A DNA stretch of 64,000 nt, taken from JBMYZL01 sp049610385 (GTDB lineage Bacteria > Bacteroidota > Bacteroidia > Flavobacteriales_D > Sanyastnellaceae). Position numbers and translations under genes: made by a program. Shown here one piece after another: positions 28,853 through 38,631 of this stretch; the stretch's first letter is position 1; every line of letters starts with the position of its first letter. The notes under the pieces were generated by a model. It had not been told where the DNA came from and ran no database searches. It saw only the letters and a list, made by a program, of their open reading frames with translations. Location of the stretch: contig JBMYZL010000013.1 of assembly GCA_049610385.1 (NCBI GenBank), forward strand, positions 1-64,000, in the 5' to 3' direction.

Positions 28853-31800
28853 ATGAAATCAAGTAGATTCCTCTTGGGTTTGATGTTGGCTTGGGCCGGA
28901 TCTTATACCACCGCAGATGCACAAATGTCCTCCGCGGACGATGCCATGCCTGTGGTCACCTCTGTGATTCCTGGCGATGGAGTCACCATCTTGCACAAAT
29001 ATACCGGCGACAAGCCCTCCCACCCTCCGATGCTGGGTCACCCTCCCCAGATGATGGAGAACGACCTGCCCGATCCAGGGTGGTTTTCTTTCACCTTCTC
29101 CGAGAGCATCCCGGACAGCATCAAAGCACCATTCTTTTACACGGGTCAACTGATCAGCAATTGGATTCACTTCATTGATTACGTCCATGTCAGTGTGAAC
29201 ATTGACTTCGAATCAGACGTCTTTCAGCTGGCCAGTGCAGGCGTTGCCAACTGGACCGCCATTGACGGTGCAGCTTACCCTGTTTTGTATCCTCAATCCC
29301 TCGCTCGCCAAATTGCCACCGGCATTCCAGGTGGAACGGACATCCAGGTCAATGCTTATTTCTTTGATGACCACTGGTATTTCGGACTTGATGGGAATTG
29401 TCCATCGAATCGATTCGATTTGGTTTCGGTACTGTGTCATGAAATTCTTCACGGAATGGGCTTTGACAACCGACTTGGGGCCACCACCAGCGGGGACTTC
29501 ATCCTCAACCCATTGGGGGTTTACGATTACTTGTTGGCCGATTCTGCGGGAAACGGCGTTTGGTCCACCGATTTGTACGATTTGCCTGAGGTGGTGGCCA
29601 TGTACACAGACAAATTGTATTTCTCAGGGCCTTTTACCTCGGCCATCTTGGACACCATTCCATTGCTTTACACCCCGAATCCTTGGGAGAATGGCTCATC
29701 GGTAGCGCACTTGGACCTGGATCTCTATTACGGCACGCCGAATGACATGATGACGCCTGGCATCGCCGCTGGGGACGTCCGGCACTCCCCGGGAGAAATC
29801 GGTATCGGCATGCTCGCCGATATGGGCTATAACATCAATTTTGTGCCCGGATGCCTCGACCCCACGGCATGCAACTATGACGAGAATGCCGCCTTCGACA
29901 ATGGCTCATGCGAATACACCGAACATTGCTTGGATCCTTATTCGTGCAATTACAACCCCGATGGCATCTGCCACAACATCGACTTGTGCTCAGGGCCCAC
30001 GGCGGTCTACATCCCAAATGATTACAACGCCGGGGATTCAGCCATTTACATCCCATGCGGAACCCTGCCGGATGTCCCTGAAGGGTACCACGAAGCCGAT
30101 CCCTACTGTGCTTGGCAAGTGTTCCTGGCTGATGATTATTGTGCTGAGACGGCATGGGACTGGGTTTGCCAAAACCTGTATTCAGAATGCGCGTGCTCAA
30201 GTTACCTCTACGATCCCAACGAGCCGGTCGAATTGGACTTCTCTTCATCCATTTTCAACGATCCCTTGGTTGTGTATTGTGATGAATATTATGACGGCAT
30301 TTACGACGATATCGTCGAAGAACTGATCAACGAGATCGAGGTCATTGATGAGTGTACGGAACATGTCTGGACACAATCCAACTATGAATGGACCCCCTGG
30401 TGTGGGCCGTACAGTGGGATGCTCACGGTGTATCTCTTTTACATCGACATTCACGGGGAGGTGACGCCTTGGACTGGTCAGGTTTCCATCGTCGATGTCG
30501 GAGCGCCCAGCCTGAACGCGTTCTCGAACATCACACCGCCAGACTGGGTGCCTGATGAGCCCAATTACCTGCCCTACACCTTCGGACTGCTGGACGATTT
30601 GGACAGTCCGTATTGGGATGAATACTTCTCCAACTTCATGAATGGCGGGACATTTCAAGTGACCGACAATTGCGTCCCACAACAGGAAATCGACGATTAC
30701 ACAACCGCTTCCTACAGCATTTTGGGCATGGTCTACAACGAAGGATATCCCTATGTCCAAGTTCAGTTTACCGTCGAAGATGATTGCGGCAACTTCACCA
30801 GCGCGATTTACTACATCTATGGGTTCTCTGAAAACCCGGACTGTGCCTGGTACCTGCCATCGTCTGTCACCGGTCCGGCCATCTTCTCTTGTGATCCTGT
30901 CCCCGGGTATGAGATTGCTGTCAATCAAGCGTGTGTTGAAAGCGTCACGTATTCCGACAGTTTCTGTTCGGATGGGGAGTGGGACAGCATTTGCCAAAAC
31001 TTGTACGAAGCCTGTGATGAAGGTTGCACAGATTCCGAAGCTTGCAACTATTCGCCCAATGCTTTGACAGATGATGGCAGTTGCATCGAACAGAACTGGC
31101 TCATCCCCATCGATCCATCTGCTGACTTGCCAGTCATCTCGGCATGCCCTTCGTTTGGCATTCCAGAAGGATATCTCTTGCCCAATCAGCCGTGCGTGGA
31201 ATTCATTCTCAACGACGATTCCTACTGCGCAGACACGGCTTGGGACAACATCTGCAATGACGCCTACCTCACCTGCCTGGGTACACTGGATGGGTGTTCG
31301 GATGAATCGGCATGCAATTTTGATCCGGAAGGTCCAGCGGGAACCGCCTCCTGCTTGTATCCCGGGGATGCTTGTTCAGAGTCCGACGGATGCAACGATG
31401 TGGGGCATTTGGACGCGAATTGCGCATGCATCGCTGAGCTCCTCGACAGCGACGGCGATGGCATCTGCGATGGCGAAGAAGTGGAGGGCTGCATGAACCC
31501 GGAAGCCCTCAATTACGACCCCGAAGCCACCGATGAGGGCTTTTGCGAAATCCCGGGATGCAAAGAATCCACCGCCTGCAACTTCGATCCGCAGGCCACG
31601 TTGGACGACGGAAGTTGCATTTGGCCTGGAGAACCCTGCATCATCGAGACCAGCTGTGAATATGAGGCCTACCTCAACGAAAATTGCGAATGCACATTTG
31701 TGGGGTTGGATCCCGACTCGAACGGCAATGGCATCTGCGATTTCGACGAAGTCTTGGGCTGCACCGATCCGGAGGCGTGCAACTTCAACCCCGAGGCTGC

Positions 31801-32011
31801 GGTCAATGACGGCAGCTGTGACTATGAATCGTGTGCGGATTGCCCTGAGGACATCGACGGAGACGGCATCGTGGCCATCAATGACCTCCTGACCCTGCTG
31901 AGCAACTTCGGTTGCACAGGCAATGGTTGTGCGGGCGACATCGATGGGGATGGCAACACCACCGTGAATGACATCTTGGCGTTGCTCTCGAGCTTCGGTG
32001 GGAATTGTTGA
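28853..32011 (+). CDS. secreted putative metalloprotease with Cys-rich repeats and paired dockerin-like C-terminus
   Basis: A 1052-residue exported protein; ATG at 28853 leads into a signal peptide ending TTADAQ. The N-terminal ~330 residues resemble a matrixin-like zinc protease: LCHEILHGMGF (HExxH with Glu) and a later MTPGIA...HSPGEIGIGMLADMGY block. The third metzincin ligand position holds Asn, so the zinc site may use a distal residue or be inactive. Then come ACNYxxxAxxDDGSC-type repeats and three copies of a Cys/Trp module (DDYCAETAWDWVC, DSFCSDGEWDSIC, DSYCADTAWDNIC). The C-terminus has two dockerin-like half repeats (NDLLTLLSNFG, NDILALLSSFG). No T9SS tail. Monocistronic, divergent from the MBOAT pair. 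Confidence 0.8.
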   Translation: MKSSRFLLGLMLAWAGSYTTADAQMSSADDAMPVVTSVIPGDGVTILHKYTGDKPSHPPMLGHPPQMMENDLPDPGWFSFTFSESIPDSIKAPFFYTGQLISNWIHFIDYVHVSVNIDFESDVFQLASAGVANWTAIDGAAYPVLYPQSLARQIATGIPGGTDIQVNAYFFDDHWYFGLDGNCPSNRFDLVSVLCHEILHGMGFDNRLGATTSGDFILNPLGVYDYLLADSAGNGVWSTDLYDLPEVVAMYTDKLYFSGPFTSAILDTIPLLYTPNPWENGSSVAHLDLDLYYGTPNDMMTPGIAAGDVRHSPGEIGIGMLADMGYNINFVPGCLDPTACNYDENAAFDNGSCEYTEHCLDPYSCNYNPDGICHNIDLCSGPTAVYIPNDYNAGDSAIYIPCGTLPDVPEGYHEADPYCAWQVFLADDYCAETAWDWVCQNLYSECACSSYLYDPNEPVELDFSSSIFNDPLVVYCDEYYDGIYDDIVEELINEIEVIDECTEHVWTQSNYEWTPWCGPYSGMLTVYLFYIDIHGEVTPWTGQVSIVDVGAPSLNAFSNITPPDWVPDEPNYLPYTFGLLDDLDSPYWDEYFSNFMNGGTFQVTDNCVPQQEIDDYTTASYSILGMVYNEGYPYVQVQFTVEDDCGNFTSAIYYIYGFSENPDCAWYLPSSVTGPAIFSCDPVPGYEIAVNQACVESVTYSDSFCSDGEWDSICQNLYEACDEGCTDSEACNYSPNALTDDGSCIEQNWLIPIDPSADLPVISACPSFGIPEGYLLPNQPCVEFILNDDSYCADTAWDNICNDAYLTCLGTLDGCSDESACNFDPEGPAGTASCLYPGDACSESDGCNDVGHLDANCACIAELLDSDGDGICDGEEVEGCMNPEALNYDPEATDEGFCEIPGCKESTACNFDPQATLDDGSCIWPGEPCIIETSCEYEAYLNENCECTFVGLDPDSNGNGICDFDEVLGCTDPEACNFNPEAAVNDGSCDYESCADCPEDIDGDGIVAINDLLTLLSNFGCTGNGCAGDIDGDGNTTVNDILALLSSFGGNC

Positions 32012-32149
32012 GGGTGTGAGTTGGGATGGGGGCGAATCCGACACGGGAAGCAGGACTTATCAAGGGACAATCACCATTGTGAGGTAAGCGTTAAAAAAGT
32101 TTGGCTTGCGCTCAAAAATTGAAAGCAATTCGCGTTGAATTTTGAGTCC

Positions 32150-33163
32150 ATGTTTCATCACCTCGTGATTACACGTTTTGCCGTCAGAGCGAATCTGAAC
32201 AGAAAGGAAGGCCTGTTCGGCTACAGCCTGGAAGAACTCTTCAGTCCTGAGCGCCTGCGCTTTCGCCTCTTCACCATGGGCATGGTGACAGTGCCCTCAA
32301 TGAAGGCGCAAACAGAACAGAATTTTCGCTGGATTGTCCTGACCGACGAGCTGCTTCCGGATGCGATACGGGTTGAGCTGGAAGCATTAATCAGCGACTT
32401 GCCCAATGCCGAGGTGATGAGCAACCGCGATTTTTGTGGCCCTTCAGGATTGATGTGGGGAGATGATTGGCTCGAATCCAAAATGTCGATTGATGCCAGC
32501 CATGTGCTGATTACCAACCTCGATAACGATGATGGTTTGGGGCGGGATTTTGTGGCGACGATTCAAGCCCAAGTCCGCACGGATATGAACAATCCAAAAG
32601 TGTCCTCGCTCCGAATCTATGGCTTGCGCAACACGCTGCAATGGGACATGTTCGGAACTGACAATTCAAGATTCGGCCGCGTCAAACCTTGGCTCAGAAC
32701 CGATGCTTGGGGTGAGGCTTTTTTTGTGAGTCCTGGATTCAGCTTGTTCGGCCCTGTGCTTCAAATGTCTGTGAAATCCAAAATTCCCCATGCCAGCGCC
32801 CACTTTCTGAATTGGACTCCAGCTCAGTTCAGACGCAAATTGTTGTGGCTCAAAATCAAGAATTTCAGACGACATATCCCAGTCACTGAGAGCAGAATGG
32901 CCGAGCACAAAATTCAGTATCAAGTCCTCAAAAATCATGACCAATCCCATCCGCAACGGTCAAGCGGTCGATGGGTTCAACCCATTCCCAATGAGGGTGC
33001 ATCACCTGCCTTGATGCTCAACCACAACAACAATGCCATCCAGGGTCGACATCTCGAAGGAAACGATACCTATCCTTCTGTTTCAGGGCCAGAATCTTTC
33101 GGCACAGTTGCCGTGGATTGGGGCAAGGTTTTGGAATTTTACGCCTCGCTCAAAAACCTTTGA
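32150..33163 (+). CDS. putative rhamnosyl transferase-like protein (PF11316 type)
   Basis: A 337-residue cytoplasmic protein. It begins MFHHLVITRFAVR, continues with RFRLFTMGMVTVPSMKAQ and FRWIVLTDELLP, and has an acidic LITNLDNDDGLGRDF segment; this order matches the Pfam family annotated as putative rhamnosyl transferase (a GT-A-like fold where the Asp cluster would bind the metal and nucleotide sugar). The ATG at 32150 was chosen over an upstream TTG. GAATTTTG lies 5 nt before the ATG, one base off the -7 element seen in front of several genes here. The acceptor is unknown; surface glycan synthesis is inferred. Confidence 0.7.
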   Translation: MFHHLVITRFAVRANLNRKEGLFGYSLEELFSPERLRFRLFTMGMVTVPSMKAQTEQNFRWIVLTDELLPDAIRVELEALISDLPNAEVMSNRDFCGPSGLMWGDDWLESKMSIDASHVLITNLDNDDGLGRDFVATIQAQVRTDMNNPKVSSLRIYGLRNTLQWDMFGTDNSRFGRVKPWLRTDAWGEAFFVSPGFSLFGPVLQMSVKSKIPHASAHFLNWTPAQFRRKLLWLKIKNFRRHIPVTESRMAEHKIQYQVLKNHDQSHPQRSSGRWVQPIPNEGASPALMLNHNNNAIQGRHLEGNDTYPSVSGPESFGTVAVDWGKVLEFYASLKNL

Positions 33164-33224
33164 GTTGCACACATTCAAACGCCGAATATCTCAGGACAAT
33201 CAGAAACAAACAGCTCCTGGGGTG

Positions 33225-33797
33225 TTAATGCCTTACCTCCAAAACTTGCTTTTTGTGCGCCAAACTGCCCTGTTTCAAAGAAACCTCTGGCCAGCCCATA
33301 TCTGGATGAAGATTGCTCTTCATTTCCAAATAAATCCATGAGGATTCTGTTCTGCCATAAACGGACTTGGTCAAGCAACCCATGGCCACTCCATAGACTT
33401 CATCCTCTGTATCCATCCATTCTCTGCAGTCATCGACGTCTCGCCATCCCATTTTTTCGTCCCAATCGATGTCATGGCTCTCACGCAGCCACTCCTTGAG
33501 GTTGTTGTAAAGAGCGAAGGGATCGGAGTCCATGTTTTGCTGAATCAAATAAGTGCCTTCAACCAATTGGTTGTCCAAAAATTTGAAGCCTGAAAACGTG
33601 GCCTCTTGAACCCCCGGCAAAGTGCTGACATACCACATGGCATTCTCATTGCTCACTTTTTCGACCGGTGTGCCTTTGGCATTCTCAACCACTGAACGGC
33701 TCGATCCCCAATCCATACCTTCAAATTGGGCATGAACAGAAAGGCCCCCAAAGAATATCAGGCTCAACAAAAACTGGATTCGGATGAAAAGATTCAT
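33225..33797 (-). CDS. small exported hypothetical protein
   Basis: A 190-residue protein with a clear signal peptide (MNLFIRIQFLLSLIFFGGL, cleavage near VHAQ). The mature part starts FEGMDWGSSRSVVENA, a motif often seen at the beginning of small periplasmic Bacteroidota proteins, then an alpha/beta domain rich in Trp and acidic residues. I recognise no characterised family. It is transcribed away from the FISUMP gene start region, 78 bp downstream of that gene on the same strand. Confidence 0.7.
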   Translation of the reverse strand: MNLFIRIQFLLSLIFFGGLSVHAQFEGMDWGSSRSVVENAKGTPVEKVSNENAMWYVSTLPGVQEATFSGFKFLDNQLVEGTYLIQQNMDSDPFALYNNLKEWLRESHDIDWDEKMGWRDVDDCREWMDTEDEVYGVAMGCLTKSVYGRTESSWIYLEMKSNLHPDMGWPEVSLKQGSLAHKKQVLEVRH

Positions 33798-33875
33798 TTC
33801 GATTTGCTCACATTTATAACGATGGGCAAGTTAAGCACCCACCTCACACCACAGAAGAACCTGTGAAAAATCGTC

Positions 33876-34784
33876 TCAAGATTCAGATTTGACGCAGCGG
33901 GCAGGATAATGCTCTCGGCTGTAACGGTGGCCTTGATCTAAATCATCACCATCCCCAAATTGAAGAACACCATTTCCATTGGGCGAATTCCGAATCGAAC
34001 GGTAAGTTCGAGCGTTACCAGAAAACCCAGCGGAGGGCCCACCTCTGAAATCAAAACCGAACAAATCCAGACCATTCCAATGCGTTGAACTTTTCAAGTT
34101 AAGGCCCGCTACGGCGTATCCACCTGCCAGTGAAACCAGGGCATCCCAATGCATTGGCCCAGCCAACTCCCAACCTTGGGGGCAAAGCGCCCAGGACGTC
34201 AAGGCAGGCAAGTTGTAAATCGCACCAAAACTTTGATAATTCTCATGTGCCATGGCTTCTTCCACAGATTCTCCCGCGTATCCGATGACAATGGCCTTGG
34301 GCAAATAGGCATTCGACGGGCCGTTGAACGGAATCACCTCAGGCAAGACCCTGCAGTTTTCCTTGAACCAGCACGTGTTCCCGATTTGAACCGTTGCGTA
34401 GGAATGCCCTGAAAATTCAACAGAATCCGCACCACAAAGCCAATCACAGGTGCCATCTCCATCTGAATCCTCTTCACAGAAACCGCCACAAACGCCTGTA
34501 GCATCAACAAATTGGCATTCCGCTGTGGGGTTAGCCAAGAAATTACAAGCCTGATCATCTTGGCACAAATCCGCTCCATCCCAAACACCATCGCCGTCAG
34601 AATCCGCCCCAAAAACGGTCAAAAAACCGAGCAAATCCGGTGCACCAATTTGTCCGTCATCATTGTAATCTGGATTCCAAGTTGAACCGGGACCGGTCTG
34701 TGCGTAAGAAGTCATGTGGAACAGCAGGGCGATGGCGGTTGTTGTCCACAGCATCCCCGGCTGCATTTCTCTCGAGCAACCCAT
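33876..34784 (-). CDS. secreted FISUMP protein with N-terminal dockerin-like motif
   Basis: A 302-residue exported protein. Signal peptide ends near TSYAQ; the mature N-terminus carries NDDGQIGAPDLLGFLTVFG, a dockerin-like half repeat placed exactly as in the FISUMP protein at 1399-3117. Two Asp-rich DSDGDG segments (thrombospondin type 3-like, probably calcium-binding) flank a Cys pair. One FISUMP domain follows with CWFKENCRV and CPQGWE motifs, and the protein ends RCVKSES. Function unknown, extracellular by inference. Confidence 0.85.
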   Translation of the reverse strand: MGCSREMQPGMLWTTTAIALLFHMTSYAQTGPGSTWNPDYNDDGQIGAPDLLGFLTVFGADSDGDGVWDGADLCQDDQACNFLANPTAECQFVDATGVCGGFCEEDSDGDGTCDWLCGADSVEFSGHSYATVQIGNTCWFKENCRVLPEVIPFNGPSNAYLPKAIVIGYAGESVEEAMAHENYQSFGAIYNLPALTSWALCPQGWELAGPMHWDALVSLAGGYAVAGLNLKSSTHWNGLDLFGFDFRGGPSAGFSGNARTYRSIRNSPNGNGVLQFGDGDDLDQGHRYSREHYPARCVKSES

Positions 34785-35059
34785 TATTTCGCTTCTTTTT
34801 ATCGATTAACATCACTAATAACACCACAAATGTATTATAAATGTGCGGTGTTCAGCCAATTGGACCTGGCCTTACAAGTTCCAAAAGGACCTCAGAAACA
34901 ATTCAATTTTCAACTTGGCATCAACAACTTAAAGCCCAACCCCGTGAGACCAATCCAGAAAATCTTGCCGTTTGGGATTCACACTCGACTGCCCGTACCT
35001 CCAAATGAGTCAATCAAGAGTCGATTTGAACCAAATCCCTGCAAATCAGTTTTTTCTGC

Positions 35060-36625
35060 ATGACCATGACACCACACACCCCCACGGCACTGGACGAAAA
35101 ACGATACTTGATCCACGGTGAATTGCATGTTTGGAATGGCGCTACATCTGATGTGAGAAGCCCAATTGTCCTGGATCCTGATGTCCCGGAAGGCCACTTG
35201 CTCGGCAGCACGCCAGACCTGCCAGGCGAAGTGGGATTGGATGCCTTGGAGTCGGCGCAATTGGCCTACAACAATGGCAGGGGTGCGTGGCCCACGGCAC
35301 ACCCCTCTGTGCGCATCGCCGCACTTGAAAAATTCATCTCGAAGATGGAGGCCAAGCGAACGGAAGTGGTGGAGTTGCTCGTCTGGGAAATCTGCAAACG
35401 GCAATCGGATGCTGAAAAAGAATTTGACCGCACAATTGAGTACCTCAGGGACACCATCACAGAATACAAATTGCTGCACCGGGAAGGCAGCCATGTCACT
35501 GCCGTAGAGGGCACTATTGCCCAAATCCGTCGCGGGCCGATAGGGGTCGTGCTGTGCCTTGGGCCTTTCAATTATCCCTTGAATGAAACGTTTTGCGTGC
35601 TCCTGCCCGCAGTGCTCATGGGCAATACATGCATTTTCAAACCAGCCAAATATGGTGTGCTCTTGATTGCACCGCTATTGGAAGCCTTCGCAGAAAGCTT
35701 TCCTCCTGGCGTGGTGAATGTAATTTTTGGACGGGGTCGGACGCTGGCTTCCCCCATCATGCAGACAGGGAAAATCGACGTGCTCGCCTTGATCGGCAAC
35801 AGCAAAAGCAGCAATGCCCTGATCTCCCAGCACCCCAAGCCGAATCGGGTGCGTCAGGTCCTGGGTTTGGAGGCCAAAAATCCGGCCATCATCTTCCCAG
35901 ATGCGGATCTTGATGTGACGGTTCGAGAATGCGTCAAAGGGGCATGGAGCTTCAATGGACAGCGGTGCACGGCCCTCAAGGTGATTTATGTGCACAAAGA
36001 CATTCGTGCGGAATTCTTGGATCGATTTGCCGCCGCGACCGATGCACTGGTGGCGGGCCATCCATCGGACAACGCGGACATCACTCCATTGCCTGAACGC
36101 GGAAAAGTGTCTGCGATGTTGCAATACGTAGAGGAAGTGAAAGAAAAAGGAGGCCAAATCATCAATGCCCGTGGTGGAGAAGTCCAAGACAACCTGTTTT
36201 TTCCGGCCATCCTCTTCCCGACTTCACGAGACACACGGTTGTTTGCAGATGAGCAGTTTGGACCTGTTTGCCCCGTAATAGAGTTTGATGATTTTGAGGA
36301 GGTGATGGAAGATTTGGCGGCCAGTCCATACGGCCAGCAAGTCAGTTTGTTCAGCCAGCATCCCGAAAGAATGGGCCATTGCATCGATCAATTGGTCAAT
36401 CAAGTTTGTCGGGTCAACCTCAATGCCTCTTGCCAACGGGGACCGGATGCCCTGCCCTTCACCGGCCGGAAAGACAGCGCCGTGAGCACCTTGAGCGTGC
36501 GAGCTGCCTTGCGTTCTTTCTCCATCCGAACCATCGTGGCTTGCCCGAAAGGCGAACAGCCTTTGTTGGAGGAAATTGTCGGTGGTCGGCATTCAGCTTT
36601 CACCAGCATGGATTACCTGCTTTGA
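35060..36625 (+). CDS. gapN: NADP-dependent glyceraldehyde-3-phosphate dehydrogenase-like aldehyde dehydrogenase (GapN type)
   Basis: A 521-residue aldehyde dehydrogenase. The catalytic Cys lies in NGQRCTALK, the NAD(P)-binding region includes GNTCIFKPAKYG, and the C-terminal QRGPDALPFTGRKDS and LRSFSIRTIVA segments are typical of the GapN branch, which oxidises glyceraldehyde 3-phosphate irreversibly to 3-phosphoglycerate with NADP. The segment normally reading ELGGK is LGLEAKN here, so the general-base Glu is shifted by two positions; I believe this is a subfamily trait rather than a defect. A second ATG follows the first by one codon. It converges on the DCC-family gene. Confidence 0.8.
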   Translation: MTMTPHTPTALDEKRYLIHGELHVWNGATSDVRSPIVLDPDVPEGHLLGSTPDLPGEVGLDALESAQLAYNNGRGAWPTAHPSVRIAALEKFISKMEAKRTEVVELLVWEICKRQSDAEKEFDRTIEYLRDTITEYKLLHREGSHVTAVEGTIAQIRRGPIGVVLCLGPFNYPLNETFCVLLPAVLMGNTCIFKPAKYGVLLIAPLLEAFAESFPPGVVNVIFGRGRTLASPIMQTGKIDVLALIGNSKSSNALISQHPKPNRVRQVLGLEAKNPAIIFPDADLDVTVRECVKGAWSFNGQRCTALKVIYVHKDIRAEFLDRFAAATDALVAGHPSDNADITPLPERGKVSAMLQYVEEVKEKGGQIINARGGEVQDNLFFPAILFPTSRDTRLFADEQFGPVCPVIEFDDFEEVMEDLAASPYGQQVSLFSQHPERMGHCIDQLVNQVCRVNLNASCQRGPDALPFTGRKDSAVSTLSVRAALRSFSIRTIVACPKGEQPLLEEIVGGRHSAFTSMDYLL

Positions 36626-36642
36626 GTGCTGTTGCACCCCAA

Positions 36643-37062
36643 CTACGGGAGGAGACGAACGGCTATGCTGGGTGACCACTCACACACATCGCATCGACTC
36701 CAAAACCTATGGCGCTGTTGGGCCACCGCCCGATAACCCCATGCAGGTGCACATCGCAACAGATGGCGCCAGGGTGCAGTCAAGCGACATGAGAGCTTGC
36801 GAATCGCTGCGGCACCCGTCCACATTTGGCCATCGATGTGGCAAAGAACCACTTCGGTCACGGGTTCAGCCATCCAGGCTGCAGGCAACAAATCTGTTGC
36901 TGTTTTTCCCTGCAATGGGGCAAACGCAAGTTCACCACAAAGCGCGTCAACCCGCGGACGTTCATGCTTGACCAGCCTGCGCAAGCTGTTTTGACACAAA
37001 ACACAAGGCCCATCAAAAAACAAAATGCAGTTCGGACGACTTACTGGCCAAGAGCTTGGCAC
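36643..37062 (-). CDS. thiol-disulfide oxidoreductase DCC family protein (DUF393)
   Basis: About 139 residues. The family signature FFDGPCVLCQNSLRRLV (DGxCxLC) lies near the N-terminus, followed by a long conserved block with the Trp/Gly-rich end of DUF393. The start is set at GTG 37062 because a clear GGAGG (37072-37068) sits 5 nt before it, rare in this window; a longer open frame extends upstream inside the neighbouring gene. The function is unproven; a redox role is assumed from the paired Cys. It begins 10 bp after the stop of the FG-GAP gene, so the two are likely co-transcribed. Confidence 0.75.
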   Translation of the reverse strand: MPSSWPVSRPNCILFFDGPCVLCQNSLRRLVKHERPRVDALCGELAFAPLQGKTATDLLPAAWMAEPVTEVVLCHIDGQMWTGAAAIRKLSCRLTAPWRHLLRCAPAWGYRAVAQQRHRFWSRCDVCEWSPSIAVRLLP

Positions 37063-37072
37063 ATTCACCTCC

Positions 37073-38611
37073 TCACGGCGAAACGACGAAGCGGGCGCTT
37101 GTTGCATTCCCATCCGCGGTTTCAAGTCGCAAGGTGTATGCGCCAGAGTGCAATTCATACATGTCCAATTCAGTGGCTCCGGGAGTGCGAGCGATGACCC
37201 GCACCACCCTTCCCATGTCATCGATGACTGTGGCCTGTTGCCAGTCAAGTGAACTGGCAATCTGAAGACGTTCACCAGGGTGCAGCGGGTTCGGGAACAA
37301 GCGAGTTTCATCTTTCAATTCCCATGCCTCGTTTGCCACATCCAAAGACAGCGTCAAGTTTTCCTGGAACAACAAAGGATAGTCATCTGCAATGTCTGCT
37401 GCCTCTAAGAAATCATGGAAAAATGCATCGGGATCCCCATCGCCATCAATGTCCGCAAATTGCCCCATCAAAACCCCTGAAGCCGGCCCAAGCTCCAACC
37501 CAAAAGGCGACACCACATGGTCAGCAAAGATGGGCGTCGTCAGCGTGCCCGTGTTCTCATGGTATCTCAGTTCTGTCAAATAGTCAGAACTGGAGTAACC
37601 GAGGTAGATGGTTTCCATCAAATCAAGGTCCCCGTCGAGATCCACATCCACCAACTGGAGCCCAAAACTCAATCCTTCCGAAGCCGGTCCCTCATTCAAT
37701 CCCGGCAATCCCATGGCGGCCATCACAGGCGCGGCGAAAGAAGGATTGAAAATGTTTCCTTGGTTTTCACACCAAAAAATGCCCCGAGGCGGCTCCTGAC
37801 CGATGTAATCAGCAAAGTCCACTACACTCCCCACCATGTCCAAATCACCGTCGCCGTCCACATCGGCAAAATCGAAAGCATAAGTCGCCATATCGCCATC
37901 CAACGAAGGCTCAGGCAGATTCAAACCAAAGGGCTGAATTTCAAAATCACCGAAACTGGGGTTGGTCGGCGTTCCTGTGTTTTCTGCAAACAGAATCAGG
38001 TTGTTGTAATATCCGTATGCATAAGGGTTGTAACTGTAGAAATATCCATAACGCTCCACGGCAATCAAATCGAGGTCACCATCGCCATCAAGGTCGGCAA
38101 AGTCCATGCCCAGCCCGCCATAGGTGTATCCATAATCCCAACCCTCCACGCCATTAAGACCTCCAAATGGATTGAATTGAGCCGAAATGTATTGCGGGTT
38201 GTTTGCCGTCCCCGTGTTTTCATGAAATTGAATCGAAGGGTAATAGGCATAGGAATCGTAGGCATAAAAAGAATCCCGCCCCACCATGTCCAAATCGCCA
38301 TCGCCATCGAGGTCCACGAATTGCACGCCCGTTGGCGGATAGGTTGCTGGTGTGACAAGACCGAAAGGGTTGTTGCCCATCGGAGCGAAAGATTGAGCTG
38401 TAGCGCCCAAACCGAAAAAGACGGCCAACGAGCCCAACGCCGTCTTCAATGTGGCCTGGGTCATCCGACCACGCAACGTCGCCACCAATTTGGCCAACCG
38501 ATTGAGCCAGCGTTGCACCTGTTCCGTCATCATGTGGCCGTTGGACGACAATTCCACTCGGATGCGACGAGCCAATGCTTCAAGTTGTCTTTGCTGGTGA
38601 TGGAAGGGCAT
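37073..38611 (-). CDS. secreted FG-GAP/VCBS repeat protein with T9SS-type tail
   Basis: Up to 512 residues. At least six FG-GAP/VCBS-like units of the form FADLDGDGDLD or FVDLDGDGDLDMVG predict a calcium-binding beta-propeller. The last ~75 residues (RLFPNPLHPGERLQI, VVRVI, HSGAYTLRL, ARFVVSP) fit a type A T9SS tail. The first 50 residues before the signal peptide are basic and amphipathic; starting at ATG 38464 instead would give a normal signal peptide ending GLGATAQ. The true start is therefore open. The DCC gene follows 10 bp downstream. Confidence 0.85.
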   Translation of the reverse strand: MPFHHQQRQLEALARRIRVELSSNGHMMTEQVQRWLNRLAKLVATLRGRMTQATLKTALGSLAVFFGLGATAQSFAPMGNNPFGLVTPATYPPTGVQFVDLDGDGDLDMVGRDSFYAYDSYAYYPSIQFHENTGTANNPQYISAQFNPFGGLNGVEGWDYGYTYGGLGMDFADLDGDGDLDLIAVERYGYFYSYNPYAYGYYNNLILFAENTGTPTNPSFGDFEIQPFGLNLPEPSLDGDMATYAFDFADVDGDGDLDMVGSVVDFADYIGQEPPRGIFWCENQGNIFNPSFAAPVMAAMGLPGLNEGPASEGLSFGLQLVDVDLDGDLDLMETIYLGYSSSDYLTELRYHENTGTLTTPIFADHVVSPFGLELGPASGVLMGQFADIDGDGDPDAFFHDFLEAADIADDYPLLFQENLTLSLDVANEAWELKDETRLFPNPLHPGERLQIASSLDWQQATVIDDMGRVVRVIARTPGATELDMYELHSGAYTLRLETADGNATSARFVVSP

Positions 38612-38631
38612 GATATCGGATTTGGTGGAAG

